Shown: positions 33,636 through 46,217, counted from the stretch's first letter. The stretch: DNA of 64,000 bases from Cyathus striatus (GCA_025738555.1 JAOVFP010000022.1:2046001-2110000); one strand, 5' to 3'. Numbers and translations: made by a program. The notes: generated by a model from the letters alone, not told the origin.

Positions 33636-34764
33636 ACAAATATATCTACCTGTGCTGTTTATATCCACACCCAATCCACATAGCCAAACCCCCTGCTTAC
33701 CCATGACAAATATATCCACAAAACAGGTGTGCAATAACACCTACTGTCTATCAATTACTCATCAATGGTCTCTAGACTCTAAGTATACTGTAGATTCAGA
33801 AACTGTCCCTCCTCAGAATATCCTATCTGATATACAGATTCTTTCTTTTCATGAAGCCTTAGTCTTCACTATTTTTATTCATTACACTCAAGATATACAC
33901 AAAGAACATTTGTATATCCACCATACATTACTACAGTGCCCATCAAATTATTTATTATTTATGAATTATAATCCTATTGTGATCTTCATATATCATATAT
34001 ATCACCCATGTGGTATATCTCAATATTCCTCAATCCCCAAATATCAACTGGTATTTATATACCTGTCTGATATATATTATATATGTCACCCATGTCATAT
34101 ATATCAATATTCCTCAATCCCCAAATATAAACCTATCCACCAAAATCAGAAACTATACACATATCCTGAATCTATATATCATCCCTCCTAGTATTTCTAT
34201 CAATTACACACTTATTATACATCCAAATAAATATCCTTATTTAATTGTGGTACCAAACTCAAGGGGGGAACACATTCCAACACAATATAATTACAGTAAA
34301 CAGCACATCACAATACCTCAAAATATAACAAATACACTATAAATCACTACAGCAGTCACAATAATTTTCATAATACTTAAATATTTATAGTCCCAGTATA
34401 TATCTACAAATATATCCTGTATTATTGTCCTGTTACAACTCAAGGGGGGAGGGGGGAAAGGGAAAGGAAGTCCCAGCAGCATAACTCCAGCCATTGTGGC
34501 GTGCACATGGAAAGAAGCTTAGTCATTTATCTATTGTGGCGCACACATTTCAAGAAGCTTAGTCATTTCCCTGCCAAATCGCTACAGATCCATCAATATT
34601 CCCACCCAAAGTGGCAGGTCGTCGCAAATACAGCCACACACTACATTAAAGGTAACATTTCCCCAAATATCCAAATTTCATCCCATTTTATCGAAATGCC
34701 CCAAATTCAGTAATTCCCACACATTTTCGGACAAATTCCCAGGCCTCTTCTCATTATATATAGA
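33479..34764 (-). mobile_element. Short non-autonomous Helitron-like element B
   Basis: The minus-strand unit begins TCTATATATAATGAGAAG at 34764 and ends with the GC-hairpin module at 33479, directly against the 5' end of Helitron-2. It is 1,286 bp, non-coding, AT-rich, with TATATATCA repeats and blocks shared with element A. Just outside its 5' end a second copy of TCTATATATAATGA is present (34765-34778). Confidence 0.6.
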
Positions 34765-35442
34765 TCATTATATATAGATAGATCCAGATTTTGTCATGAA
34801 ACCATCAAACATGAAATCGACATACCAAAGACTATTCTCAAAAGACAAGGCTAAGTTCCTTCAAATTATTGACGACTTCCATTTGATGTCTGTCACCGAA
34901 AGTCCACATTATGCCTGGACCTTATGCCTATTGATTTCACAACTTCGACAGCAGTGGCTAGGATGAATATAATTTTTTCTAAAACGACATAAAAAGAAGG
35001 TGACAATATATTTGTCTGTTTTGCACTCGCAGCTCTACTAACTTAATTGCATGATAAGTAGGTGACAGCTCTGATGGAAGAAAGTTTACATTGATTTGAA
35101 GCCAATGCTCTTCAAGTACTGTATCAAAGGAACTGCAGCATATTCATCAGCTGCCTGTATCTTTTTGTTTCAAGGAGTTTTGATCATTCTGTAGATGATT
35201 ATCACCATCAGTAGTATGCAAGGGGAATAGGATACTCACTTTGACTTCTAGCATCTCAAACTGACATTCTTCTGATGATAGCAGCAGCTTGGATTTCTGC
35301 TGAGATTAGGATACAATATATCGCTGGTCACCAAATTAGTAATTTTACGAAAACATGGCTGCATAAAAACTGGCATATTGCACAGTATCTTATACCAGCC
35401 AACCCTGATGTTCAGCTAGCTGTTCAATTCTTGCATCTTGAA
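34765..35442. other. Region upstream of secreted-protein paralog 2
   Basis: No supported gene. A 57-codon open stretch begins at 34796 but has no domain or paralog to back it. The part nearest 35443 is likely the promoter of the secreted-protein copy. Confidence 0.35.
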
Positions 35443-37117
35443 ATGAAGTTCTCCATGTTTTCTACCATTGCTCTTGCCATCTCACTTGGCCAAATTGTCG
35501 CCAGTAGCCCAGCTTTATCTGCTGCTACCACCAAGACCTCTGAAGATTCCGAAGATTTGTTGAAGGTTGTGAATGCAGCTCGTGCTGTCAACATTATCAA
35601 CTCCATTTCTCTCGATTATCATAATACCAAGTTTGTACCCACAGCGGCAGTGACTCTCCTTAGAGAGTTCTGGGCTGTGGTCTCCACTACAGGTCGAGCA
35701 GCCGCCAAAAATCCCATTGTTCAAAGTATAGTTGGCTCTGCTATCTACAATGCCATCAAAAGTGGGTACAATAAACTTGTTGACTTTTTTAGTACCTCCA
35801 GTGGGCAAAGTCAGAATAATCAAGCATTCAACATCGATGGTGATGTGGTAAGGATTCCTGTACAATATATAATGGAAAGTGTTAATAATGAACATTTGTA
35901 GGACCCTTGAGAAATTCTTCAATCATATGTCAATGGAGTTGCATCGTATCTCCCCAGTGATACTCAATGCATTATGGTTGAAAAAGATATGACTACAGGT
36001 TATGACAGTAATTTGATTTGGGTCGCAGTCCATATTTCTCCCTCTGTATCCGGGTATAGAGTTCAGGAGTAAGCTCGATGAAACAACGTACTGGCAATTT
36101 TAAAAAAATGACACCCATTGTTTGATGTTTAGCTTTGACCAGTTTTGCACTAATGGTGGGGTGCTTACCATTCTCTTGAACTCTGCAGCTACTGGAAGTG
36201 CCCCCCTGGTTAGCCATTTTTCTCATACACAACAAATAACAATGAGAACTGAAATATATTTGCAGATCTGTTACGTACCGATTCTCTTCCTGCTTAGAAG
36301 TGGTTGCGAAGACACCCGGAGGGTGTGGGAGAACTATAACGGAAACCCGAAGTGAGTACGGGTGCGGAAATGTAGAGCGGGAGTGCGGAAAGAACCGTGG
36401 CTTCAGCTTGTGTGCTGCGCCGCCTGGATATCCCCAGGGAATGGTTCGTATTTCGAGTAAGATGATATGTAACAAAGGAAGACGTTCTAGAGTATAAGAG
36501 AAGGCTTCGCCACTACACTAGGTAGCGGGAGAGAAACCCGAAGGAAAACCCGGAGCGGGTTTTTGAACTTAGAGTAGGAAGAAAGTGTACAGAGTTGATA
36601 CGAATACTAAAGACTACCTATTACATCTGGAAGACTACTTATACTAAGTAGGAACCTGTAGATACGAATGTAGAAGTATTATACAAAGGACAAGTCAAAG
36701 GAGTAAGTAGGAAATGAAGTCTTGGCAAAGCGGAGTAGGGGCGCAAATGACGCGCTCAGAATGAAGAATAAGGAACTAATCTACAAAGGCCATAATGAAA
36801 CGTATAAGTAGGAATGGAAGGGAGGAGTAATAGAATGATGACGCGGTGAGGCCGTCATAAGAGAAAGTACGTATCCGGGATACCCGATAGAAAACCCGAC
36901 GGGTTCCGGGTACGTTCCCGGGCGGGAACGTCGGGAAGTGTAAACCCGAAGCGGGTACGTTCCGGGAACGGACCGGGTATGTTGGAAGGTCACGTGGGAA
37001 CGTCGGCACGATGTATCCGGACACGGATATAACAAGATCGTATATTCTGGTAATTGGAAAATCACTACAGATGCTGACAATTATCGCTTGATTTTTTGGT
37101 ACAATTTTTCAATGTAA
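35443..37117 (+). pseudogene. Small secreted protein, paralog 2, probably a pseudogene
   Basis: The ATG at 35443 begins a signal peptide (MKFSMFSTIALAISLGQIVA) like that of paralog 1. Exons that mirror paralog 1 are 35443-35847, 35902-36068, 36133-36208 (76 nt, as in paralog 1) and 37037-37117, with the same phases 0, 2 and 0. Exon 2 encodes MTTGYDSNLIWVAVHI and exon 4 encodes TTDADNYRLIFWYNFSM. Exon 2 starts GAC CCT TGA, so an in-frame stop (35908-35910) lies right after the splice; a CGA to TGA change would explain it. A 766-bp solo LTR now sits in intron 3. If the TGA is real the product ends after about 137 residues, still with a signal peptide. Confidence 0.7.
36269..37034. mobile_element. 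Solo LTR (766 bp) in intron 3 of secreted-protein paralog 2
   Basis: It begins TGTTACGTACCGATTCTC and ends CGGACACGGATATAACA, with exact 5-bp duplications AGATC at 36264-36268 and 37035-37039. Inside are many CCCG/CGGG motifs (for example ACCCGAAG, CGGGTACGTTC). No coding capacity for pol is present, so it is a solo LTR of an otherwise unseen family. Confidence 0.85.
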
Positions 37118-37611
37118 ATCATTGACAGGAGCCTGGAGGAAATACAAGTTGGTTTACATTGGATGGAAGAATATTTAATCTCCTTCTTTGTTTAGCTCTA
37201 CATTAAAACTTTGATTGAAAGTTTCTGTTGCTATATATCTATTTGCTTGCTACTGACTTCAATATATTATATATGTTATCTCCTTTGCTTGCTGAGTTTA
37301 TCTATGTATTAAAGAAAACTTGTTATTATACCTCTTCATTGGTGCTAGATCATTACAAAGCATTCATTACGTCATTGCAGCTTCCTCCAGCATTTTTTCT
37401 GCTAGTCTCTCTGTTTACAGACTTTTCGTCTTGTGTAACTACATACTATCAATGACATACTAAAGTTATACACAATGAAGTCTTTAAATACCGAAACTGG
37501 AGCTTCTCTGTGTCAGGAGGTTGCAATACCATTGGAGACTGCTAAAGCTCTTTCAATGGAGTACATTAACTTACCTATCTTGGCAGCACTGACTATTTTT
37601 TGAATTCTGAT
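37118..37611. other. Intergenic region
   Basis: AT-rich sequence. A short frame starts at 37472 (MKSLNTETGASLCQE) and could be a first exon joined to the frame at 37612, but this cannot be shown from sequence alone. Confidence 0.3.
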
Positions 37612-38045
37612 AGAGGAAACCAAGGGCTAGAGAGGAAGTTCTGCATGCCGAGCTTAAGGACAATGTAACAATTCATCTCTTTCGAAGAGATATGAAAACT
37701 GACCATATCTACTACCTCAATTTTGTTCATAGCAACAATCACTCCAGCTATAGACAAAAACCAGATGGTACCAGGGTTATCACTTGTACTGATCTGCAAA
37801 GTCCAGGATGTGAAATGTGTTCGGTAGATGGAGTGATGGAGGCTGCGGAACTCATGCATACAATTAGATCATTTCCTGGTTACAGGTCAACAGCAACTCA
37901 GCCTGATGCTGCACAGGGAAGTATTTCAATCCTGGAAGGCATGGTCATAAACATTCTGCAAAGCAGTCACCATCCCATCACCTTGAAGGTGCAGGCAAAC
38001 CCCTACAAAGATCAGTTTATTTCACCAACCTCCACTATTGTATGA
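37612..38045 (+). CDS. Hypothetical protein fragment
   Basis: An open frame of about 144 codons, with the first ATG at 37692, contains HLFRRDMKTDHIYYLNFVH, a TCTDLQSPGCEMCSVDGVM segment and RSFPGYRSTATQPDAAQG. Composition looks protein-like and I see no repeat origin. I do not recognise a family. An upstream exon may start at 37472, ending near an AG at 37606. It could also be a relic of a longer gene. Confidence 0.4.
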
Positions 38046-39881
38046 AGTTATATCATACAATGTATTTACTTCAAATTGTTAAAGATAACTAGACAACTGC
38101 CACTACTATGCATGTTTATAGAATGCTTAATATCACATAGGCATAGAGAGCAAATCACATATTTCAAGAGATGGTATTATATTAACTCAAATGAATTACA
38201 TTGCTTTCAGTAAATAATGAGATAAGTAAAAGAGAGTATCCATCAGACAAACATCTAGCTCGTTGGCTAATCTCCAGAAGTACCAAAAAAGTCCTTCGTT
38301 CGAAAAGCCAAACGTCCTCGAAATTCCTCGCGAAGAGAAATTATGTTCTCGGTATAACGAGCAGATGCAGAGATCATCGATTGGATATGAAGGATGCGGC
38401 ATTTGTAAAAATGCGAGACTCGGTCAGTTTCTGTAAACAGATCCTGATTGAGTATGTTCTGAGGAAACAAAATAGCTGGCGCCAGGGTTTTATAAATTTT
38501 TGGAGTGGTCCGTGCACTTTCACACGATTGATTCCACCGCTATACTTAACATTGTCTTAAGAGACTTACGTAATTTGATGTCAAAGCGTCTGCTCTCGGT
38601 CTGCTCAGCAATGCTCAGTTCTCTCAAATTCCATGGTACTTGTTGTACTTTCATAATCTTACACCGACAGTCTCTGCATATGGTGGCACAGAACTTTTAA
38701 CTGTGTATCTTCCTGGAATCGCCCGAGATGAGCTGAACATTTTGAACTGAACCGCCGCGGACGTTACATGGGATAGACTTGGTCACCGGGTGTTCTGGTC
38801 GGTATAGCGTATTGATAAGGTGAGTCCTCTTCCCTTTTTCTTTTAAGTTACTACTCCGACCGACTAATAGTGCTCTGCTGCAAGCTACCTCGCAGTTATC
38901 AACATTGTAATACGATTTCACGGAAGTTCTTCGTGGATCCTAGCGAACGCCTTTTCTCCCTATGCTACCAGACGGAGCTCGAATATATGGAAATGTGGTA
39001 TAACTTGCGAACAGTGCATATGCATGTGCGAGTACGAAGTGTCGTCTTCTGCCACGAGAACAACTAGCGCGGATACCGTAATCGTGCTTCATCCGCCTCC
39101 TGTTTCTAGGAGGTGTCTAAACATTACTTATTATCCAATACTGCAAACATGGTTAGCTGTGATCGGAAGCCGACATAGGCTATAGCAGCGGATTTCAAGT
39201 CTGCATTGTTGCTGCATCGAGTCAGCAAGGAGTCCTCGAACACGAGTTCTTCGTGTGGTTCCGAGAAAAGGAATTTCATTTTCACCTCGCCTACTCCTGC
39301 CTAGCGTGATGATGCCAATGATTCACGTTTGATTACGTGGGCCACTTGTCCACACTCTAATTGTCTTTCGAGGAAGGCTATCCGCTCAAGATTAGATTTA
39401 ATTTGTCCTGTGAGCTCCCATCACAAATGCTTACAGCACGCCTGTCACTGTCATATGTTCTCTCAGTCACAAGAGTTGACCCCCTTACAGGAGGATTCTT
39501 CATTTCAATTACGGCTTGCTTCTACGCCAACACGGATGTCGTAACGTAATGTGTGGACACCCGTCGCAGAAAAGCAGAGGCCCCAAGTCGTCCATCACGG
39601 AATCAGAATTTCACCCCCTCCCCAACTAAACTTTCCTTCTTCCAACACGTATTCTCAACTTCCTTAATAAACCTTCACCGCGGAGCTGTTCCTCAAGGCT
39701 ATTGAAATATCGCATTCCTTTGATTTTTATCGACTCTTCCTTTCGCCACCATCGACTCGCTCTAGCAGGACAGAGTAGTTCGTACTGCATTCCGATTTTA
39801 TCCGCTCCAGTGTGAAGGCTCTACTTTCTTTCCTCTCAACTTTTTCTAGTACTCTGTTCTGCAGGTCAGAATACTAACAGG
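38046..39881. other. Intergenic stretch with no supported gene
   Basis: Short frames exist on both strands (for example plus 38201-38560) but none carries a recognisable domain, paralog or splice pattern. The last 250 bp before 39882 are pyrimidine-rich, as expected of a fungal promoter for the next gene. Confidence 0.35.
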
Positions 39882-42275
39882 ATGACGGCGGACCTCCTGT
39901 ACTGCCGCGCCGTGCTCACGCGCATCAAGAGCCAGCGCAGTCTCGTAAAAGGCGGCCAGAACCGAAAGCCCAGCATGGTAGCTCTCCAGGGGTTCATCTC
40001 GTATAGCCTGGGTTCCGGCATTGACGGAAAGACCCTCAATGAATTGACATGCTGTAACACGTCGCTGCGGGGAGGTGGAACTGGTGGAGTGTGTACAAAC
40101 GAGGGTGTTTTGGCATGTTCGAAGGTGAGTTGATACCCTCACCGTCCATTTTGCAGCTTCAGAATGCTGATCGGTACTCTCGTCTCCGACAAATAGTGTG
40201 GGCTGGCCAAAGTACGTACCCTTTTTACACATGGAATGCAAGGAACGGATGCTTATAAGAGTGTCGTCTCACTGAAAGTATTGCTCAGGACGGTGTCAAC
40301 GGCAACACTGGACAAAACACAAGCTTGACTGCGAGCACGCGTATTTCGACGACAACTGGAAACCAAGTTGGGTAATTGAAGGTCGCAAACCTTCATTCTT
40401 CCTCCCGGCCGCCACTGTAACGCCAACGCCAACTTCAGCCCCAGTGTCGATGACTTGCCACACACGCTTATGGGGGGATGTCCCTGCCTATGATATACTC
40501 CAGTTAAACCATAATGAAGGTCTCAACAGTGAACGGTCCGACTTCAAAGTGTGTTTCGCAGGTCCGTGCTTCTAGCTTTGCTTTTCTTCTTTGTGAAACT
40601 GACGGTGGCGTACAGAGGCCGCCGACATCCGCAATCTAATCGAGACAGTCAACAATCTCCCCAAAGACTACCGCGGAAAATGTGATATACTACTGAACCA
40701 CCCCGACGCGACTGTTGTTAACCGCAACTTGGTTATCCTGTCCGTGCTTCTTGGCCCTGGCCCGACGATTGAAGAATCCGCAGAACTAGCAGTACATCTT
40801 ATGTACTCTGCGTCGCTTACTGGGGCTGGCGAATCCTACGTCCGGCGGTGCGTGCAGCGGATATACGGGGAGGGATCAAGCGATAGCGGCGACATGACGT
40901 TCCACTGTACGCTACGCACTAGAGGGAGAGGCAAGCTAGCCTCTGTGCAGCCTATGATGGCGGTGAAGAAACCTCGGGAGATGTTTCTTTCCACATTCGG
41001 ACTGGATAAAGCCATAAAGAGCTTCCATGGCACGCTTCTAGATCCCGCGAGGGAAGATGATAGGGACCTTCTATTGGACGGGCTTAAACCGCCTCATCGA
41101 CTCGCGTTGTCACATTTTTGGCATACGGGCGTGTTGCTCCCGTTTTCGGCGCGCACGACGTCGTTTACCCAACCCAATCGGTCCGTTCTCGGCTCCACTT
41201 CTACTTCTAACGTTCGTACTAACTCCCCGCAGGCTCCAATTCACTTCCCAAGGAACTTGGTTGGGCACTCCGACGGATATATCCCCACTCCCTGGGTGGA
41301 ACCTCGCCCTCCTTGCTCCGACCATCCGAAGATACTCGCTGGATGCGAATGACACCTTCGGTGCTTTATTCTTCCACATCCGCGACTCCCTCATTCAATT
41401 TGCAACGCGGCTAAGAGACTTTGCAGTCGACGTCCACCTCACATCGTATGACCCACGGATCTTAAGCAAAGGGATGTACTTCCTCCCTGCGCCATTCCAC
41501 GGCGCCTGCTTCGATCGAATCGATTTGGGTGACGTTGGGGATAGAGTGAGCATGCGGGGGTGCATTGAGGATTGGGGGAAGCTGCTTGCAAAGAAGAATG
41601 TGAATGCGGGGATTGTGATGCATTCGAGAAGGTGGCATGTAGGGTCGCCTGGTGCGACAGCGAGGTATAACCCGGATATTGTGGATGTGCTACGAAGAAG
41701 GTGTTTAGGGAGGCCTGTGCTTGTGTGTTCTCTCTTTTCTTTACCGGAATTGTCGTGCTAACGCGTTTATAGGAAGAGCAACTTGGTAAATTGCTCTCGA
41801 GAGGACAGCATAGTCCACGGGTTTACAGGCTCGTAGAGAGCATGGACGCATTCGTGGACCATGGGGAGGCGTTTGGAAAATACGTGGAGGCGCAGGATGT
41901 GGTTTCTGTTGCGGGGGAGTTGGGGTTGAGAATTCGAGAGGTCAATAAGATACATCCTAAGGTTTGCACTCGAGTTCCTGTCTGGTAGTACTCCACTAAT
42001 GTCTGAGTTAGAGATTCGGTGTCCCGCTGAACAGCACCCAATCCCTCCCAGACTTATCCAAGGCGGAGTTTTATGACCTCTGTTAGCCTCTCCCTTTCTT
42101 CTTACTGTAAGTAGCTGACAGCAGTACTACGATAGTTACACTAGGCGGCCTTGACCTGACGATCCGGTTCATCGAGTTCGAAGCTGCGCCTGAGGGGATG
42201 GACTGGGCAGAGGATGAGGAGGGAGGGATAGATGCTGTTCGTGATTATGCTGCGTTTGTGGTGTTGGTCGACTGA
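39882..42275 (+). CDS. MYND zinc finger / DUF4470 domain protein, multi-exon
   Basis: The clearest parts are the second half of a MYND finger at about 40281-40350 (YCSGRCQRQHWTKHKLDCEH), then WKPSWVIEGRKPSF and LWGDVPAYDILQLNHNEGLN. After an intron (about 40560-40616) comes the DUF4470 core (EAADIRNLIETVNNLPKDY, then VVNRNLVILSVLLG). Later exons cover 41235-41720, 41774-41962 and a stretch ending in FVVLVD at 42275. MYND fingers bind Pro-rich peptides; the DUF4470 role is unknown. The ATG at 39882 and the first MYND half (CTNEGVLACSK near 40105-40130) are the best start I can find, but exon joins before 40281 are uncertain. Confidence 0.7.
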
Positions 42276-42895
42276 TTGCTTTGGTTTGGTCGCTCTTTCC
42301 TTCCTCCTCATTCCTCATCCGTTGCCCTTCCCTCTGGGCTTTCTTTTCCGACTTGGTGCTGTTCTCTTTCCTCTTTCCTTCTTTTCCCGCCCATCTCTTG
42401 GTTCTTGTTATCACGCTGGTCTTGGATTAATTCTTGTTGGATAACCACTTCCTGATTCTCGCTCCTTACTCCTTGCTCGTTATTTTTCATTGCCCACGCC
42501 CCATATCGACATATAAAAGACAGCAAGCAGAAGCGGCTCCCGAACACCCCTTCTATCTCACCCTTCTTCCCCTCTCGCCTCGTCTACAAGTCAAGTACAT
42601 GGATCCCTGCTCTCACTCCCGTTCATCCCGCGGTCTACGAGCCCGCTGCTTCCAAGGTCGATAAGCCCTTTCCTAACACGTTCCGTGAAGCCAGGCGTTT
42701 TGAGGAGTACGAGCACTACTGGCGGTGGAGGGTGGATCGGAGGGGGAGACAAGGATAAAGAGAAAGACGGAATGGGAGGTAGAAGGAAGGAGGGAGAGGG
42801 AGAGGGGTGTACGAGGCGCGATATTGTGGAACTTCGACATGCGCTGTTGACTGATCCGTTTCTTGGAGGGGGTGGGAGTTTTGGTATTCGGTAGT
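42276..42895 (+). other. Possible 3' exons of the MYND/DUF4470 gene or a separate short gene
   Basis: A gene-like stretch at about 42600-42770 reads PALTPVHPAVYEPAASKVDK followed by FREARRFEEYEHYWRWRVD. A nearby frame ends RRDIVELRHALLTDPFLGGG at about 42890. These look like coding sequence but I could not join them convincingly to the upstream gene. The first 300 bp are T/C-rich. Confidence 0.35.
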
Positions 42896-43124
42896 TTTGA
42901 CTCTCCCCTGGTGAGGGGGTGGACTTTAGGTAGTTTAGTTCAGACTTTTTAGATGGACTTATATTGTACAATGACTTGCATATACATAGCGCAAGGAAGC
43001 ACTACGGTGATATTGGAGATACTTTAATCACTGGTATAAATCACCATGTACAATATGTGGTACTACTTACAAGCCGCACGCCTACCGAAAGGCATCCGCA
43101 TACCACGTATAAACTATATCCTAC

Positions 43125-45096
43125 TCAATGTTCGCACATCGAAAATGTCACAGACGAAAACATAAACTGATTATACTTCGCAGATAACTTCCGTTCTTCC
43201 ATAAGCTCCAACCTCAACTCCTTCGCCTTCTCCATCCCATACGGGAACTCCACATCCTGAACTACATGGTTCCTCAGCTCTGCAGGGAGCTTCGCTAACG
43301 CGGCTCCAGCCTCCAACTGCTCCTGCCACCAGTCCCTCCTCTGGCACGACACATTTGCTGTGCTTATAACCTTGAGCCTAGGGTCCACAAGAAAGAGTGC
43401 AACGATCTTCCTGTGCCCTGGTTTTGTTGGGTCAGCAAGTTTGAAAGGTTGAACTTGATGTTGAAGGATGTTAGGGAAGGCGAGGAGACGGCCTTCGAAC
43501 GTTTCTACACTGCCCAGGATTTGTACAGCGGATTCACGATTTTTTAGTCCATAGACGTCCTCGAGCCATTGGTAATCGTCTTGCTCAGGGCTGACATCAT
43601 CCAGTGCCCCGGTATCGCATTTTTGACGGAAAGCGAGCTTTGATGTAGTTATATTCTCTGTGGAATAGTAGTACAAGGCGGTCGAAACAATGTGCTCGTT
43701 CTATTATACCCATTCATCAGAAACTATGCAACCAATACAAAAGTGAAACTCACTACTTGCCCTTCAACATGCCACGAGCCACCTGCATACTCAGGTTTAT
43801 CAGGCGTCAGATGGATATTTGCCAGTTTAACAATAACTTGTAGCCCATATTCCTTATACTCCTCTCTAAGACAAGCCGGAGTCGTAGGTTCAACTGGGTT
43901 GAAATCGTCAGGTTCAGGCTGTTTAACGACCCGAACAGTCCTAAACCGCTCACGCTTGCCCCATTCGTAGTCGTTACCGTCTTCATCATCAAGTTGTCGA
44001 AGGCCCTCTTCCTCAACGAGGGCGTTGATCCCGCGTTCATAATCCACCGAGTCATAATATATACGGGGCTTTACTGAACTTCGATCCTGGAGAGGAGTAA
44101 GGACTCTGTCCCAGAGTGGGATAGAGTAGTCGATCAGCTGTTCGTGAGGCCGTAGAGTTCTTTATGGTGCTTGGGATGGAGATTGTTAATGCAACTTGTG
44201 ATCCCGCGAACGCCCCTGATCAGCCAGGTCTTGGGATAACACTATCTGAACCGCATACTTCGCCTTCTCGCCACGAATATTAACCTCGCAGGGCAACCAC
44301 TGGAATTTCTCACTAAATGACTTGTCGCCCAGAGTTGTCTCTCCAGTAGGAACAGGAACGACAACCCCGGCTCCACATCTCTGTAATCCCTCTTCGATAC
44401 TAGTCATACGTCCTTGCGGAAGAATGCGAGTTAGTCCGTATACTAAGGGGAACAGCGATGGATGCACAAGGTCGAGTACTTTCTCATCCGAGCCAGGATG
44501 CCAATCTTTCTTCCTGTCGGGAACATCTTCCAGAGGCTTCACAGCTTCGACAAGAGCTGCTTTAAGTTCCACGGGGACGATGATGTCAGACTTTACAACG
44601 CCTTGATCGAAAACAGTAATAACACCTGTATTCGTGAGTACCTCGGCCTTGTGTTTTAACTCGTCGAAGATGCAGTCAATCATCCTTGAGGACACGCCTT
44701 CACCGCTACTTAAGATTTTTTCCCTCCACTTCGCGGTAATGTGCTCATCGAAAACCTATGAAAGATGCGTGAAGAATAACGCAAAAGATATGAAAGAAAA
44801 GGCTACACTTTTATCTCCCAATTAGGCTTATCCGTCACCTTGTCCATAATGCGTAGCATCCTGAGTTCTCTGAGAATCATAGTTGGTCCTCTGCCGAGTA
44901 TTAGCTACGAACAAATCCACTGTTAGTTGATAGAATATCCTCACGAGGCTGGTCCACCGTCGAAATCTTCGAAATCCAGCGAATTGGTGAACAACTTGTA
45001 ACCTTCATAGTAAGACGTATCATCTTTCAGCGGCCGCCCATACCCAGGAAGGAATGTGTTCCCAGCTTCGTCGTAGTACATCGGTTGACGCGACAT
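43125..45096 (-). CDS. DUF4246 domain protein, multi-exon
   Basis: The likely start ATG is at 45096 (MSRQPMYYDEAGNTFLPGYG). Further blocks are MLRIMDKVTDKPNWEIKVFD (near 44830), the stretch 44695-44186, VEPTTPACLREEYKEYGLQV with KPEYAGGSWHVEGQ (about 43750), and NEHI followed by ALYYYSTENIT. The C-terminal exon (43676-43125) contains LGSVETFEGRLLAFPN, LADPTKPGHRK and the terminal FSMCEH. These match the order of blocks in fungal DUF4246 proteins, a family with a fold resembling 2-oxoglutarate/Fe(II) oxygenases; the conserved GGSWHVEG and GHRK blocks are compatible with that, but activity is inferred. Short introns separate the blocks. Confidence 0.82.
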
Positions 45097-46200
45097 GATG
45101 CCAGTAGAGAAGCAGAGTGCTGCAGAGAAGTATGTGTGGTAGAGGGATGGTACAGCGCCATGTAATGTTCAGCTTACCTTTTATACACAGGCTTCCATGT
45201 GTAAATGTTTCGAAATATAAACATGTTTCTCATGTACGTCGCATGAATGGGTCGACTCTCCGCCAAATCTCCGCATCAGGCGTCCAAGTCCCGCCGCCCG
45301 ACGTTAAGTACACGGTGAGCTTGAGATTGCAGCGCTGACTCTGACTCGACATTCAATATTGTCAAGCCCTGTGTAGGCATTTGTGGCCGAGGTGATAGTT
45401 TTGTATGTCCACTCAGGCTGTAAGATTGACGAGAATAAGTACTGGAGACAGATAAGTTTTAGCAGTGCACACCCTAGGGCAACCCTGGAGGAGGTGACAG
45501 GTCTGGGGCGATGCGCTCGCAAGTCAACTACATAGTCACACCAGAGTCACACTGTCACCCAACTCTCGTCTTACTTCCCCTTTCGTTGTTCTCCTTCCCC
45601 CTCTCCCAGCTGCCACTCCCATACTTTTATAGACCCTCCATTTCTCCGGTCTCCAGCACCATTGTTCTCACACAAGGGGTAAAACGTACATCGAGGACAT
45701 CGACATAAGGAGGGCGGGAGGAATAGCGATAAGACCAAAGCGGAGCACCCCACATACAGGCTGCCCCCTCCCCTTTGATATTCAATTGCGGTAAAGACAT
45801 TCCTCCCCCCCTATTGCTGTCATTCCCCCTGATATCATTTCTAATTTATTATATACGGTATGTCTTTTTTTTTGTTTTGACATATGCATATAGATCAATA
45901 CTTGCTAACTCTTTCTTAGGGTGATATCATAATATGAAGAGCTATACAGTGCCTCTATAGTAATAGGGACTAAAATCTGTGCTTTGTGATGTGTGAACTG
46001 TACTTAAGTGCATTCTGTTGCATTTAGTCCCACCTGTGGAGTATAAGGCTCTAATATTTATGTAACCCCCTGTTTAAGACACTATGCACATAGAAATTCA
46101 ATGCTGATGGTAGGATCATGGCCTTCAATGTTTAGGACTTATACTTTCAAGTAAAGCATTGCTAAAAAGGCTTGCATGGTGGACCATCAACAATTCTGGG
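45097..46200. other. Intergenic region upstream of the DUF4246 gene
   Basis: Contains a T/C-rich promoter-like segment (45540-45660) and AT-rich sequence. No supported gene. Confidence 0.35.
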
Positions 46201-46217
46201 AGGTACACAGCAATAGT

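Noticed and set aside
35275..35442. N-terminal extension of 56 residues on the secreted-protein paralog 2
   Set aside because: It would bury the signal peptide; the internal ATG at 35443 aligns exactly with the start of paralog 1.
39846..40241. 131-residue minus-strand frame opposite the start of the MYND/DUF4470 gene
   Set aside because: It is antisense to the likely first exon, has no recognisable motif, and the plus strand gives MYND cysteines and a promoter-like upstream stretch.
42308..42547. Charged minus-strand frames at 42169-42547
   Set aside because: They are antisense to a T/C-rich 3' region and consist of low-complexity Lys/Glu/Gln.
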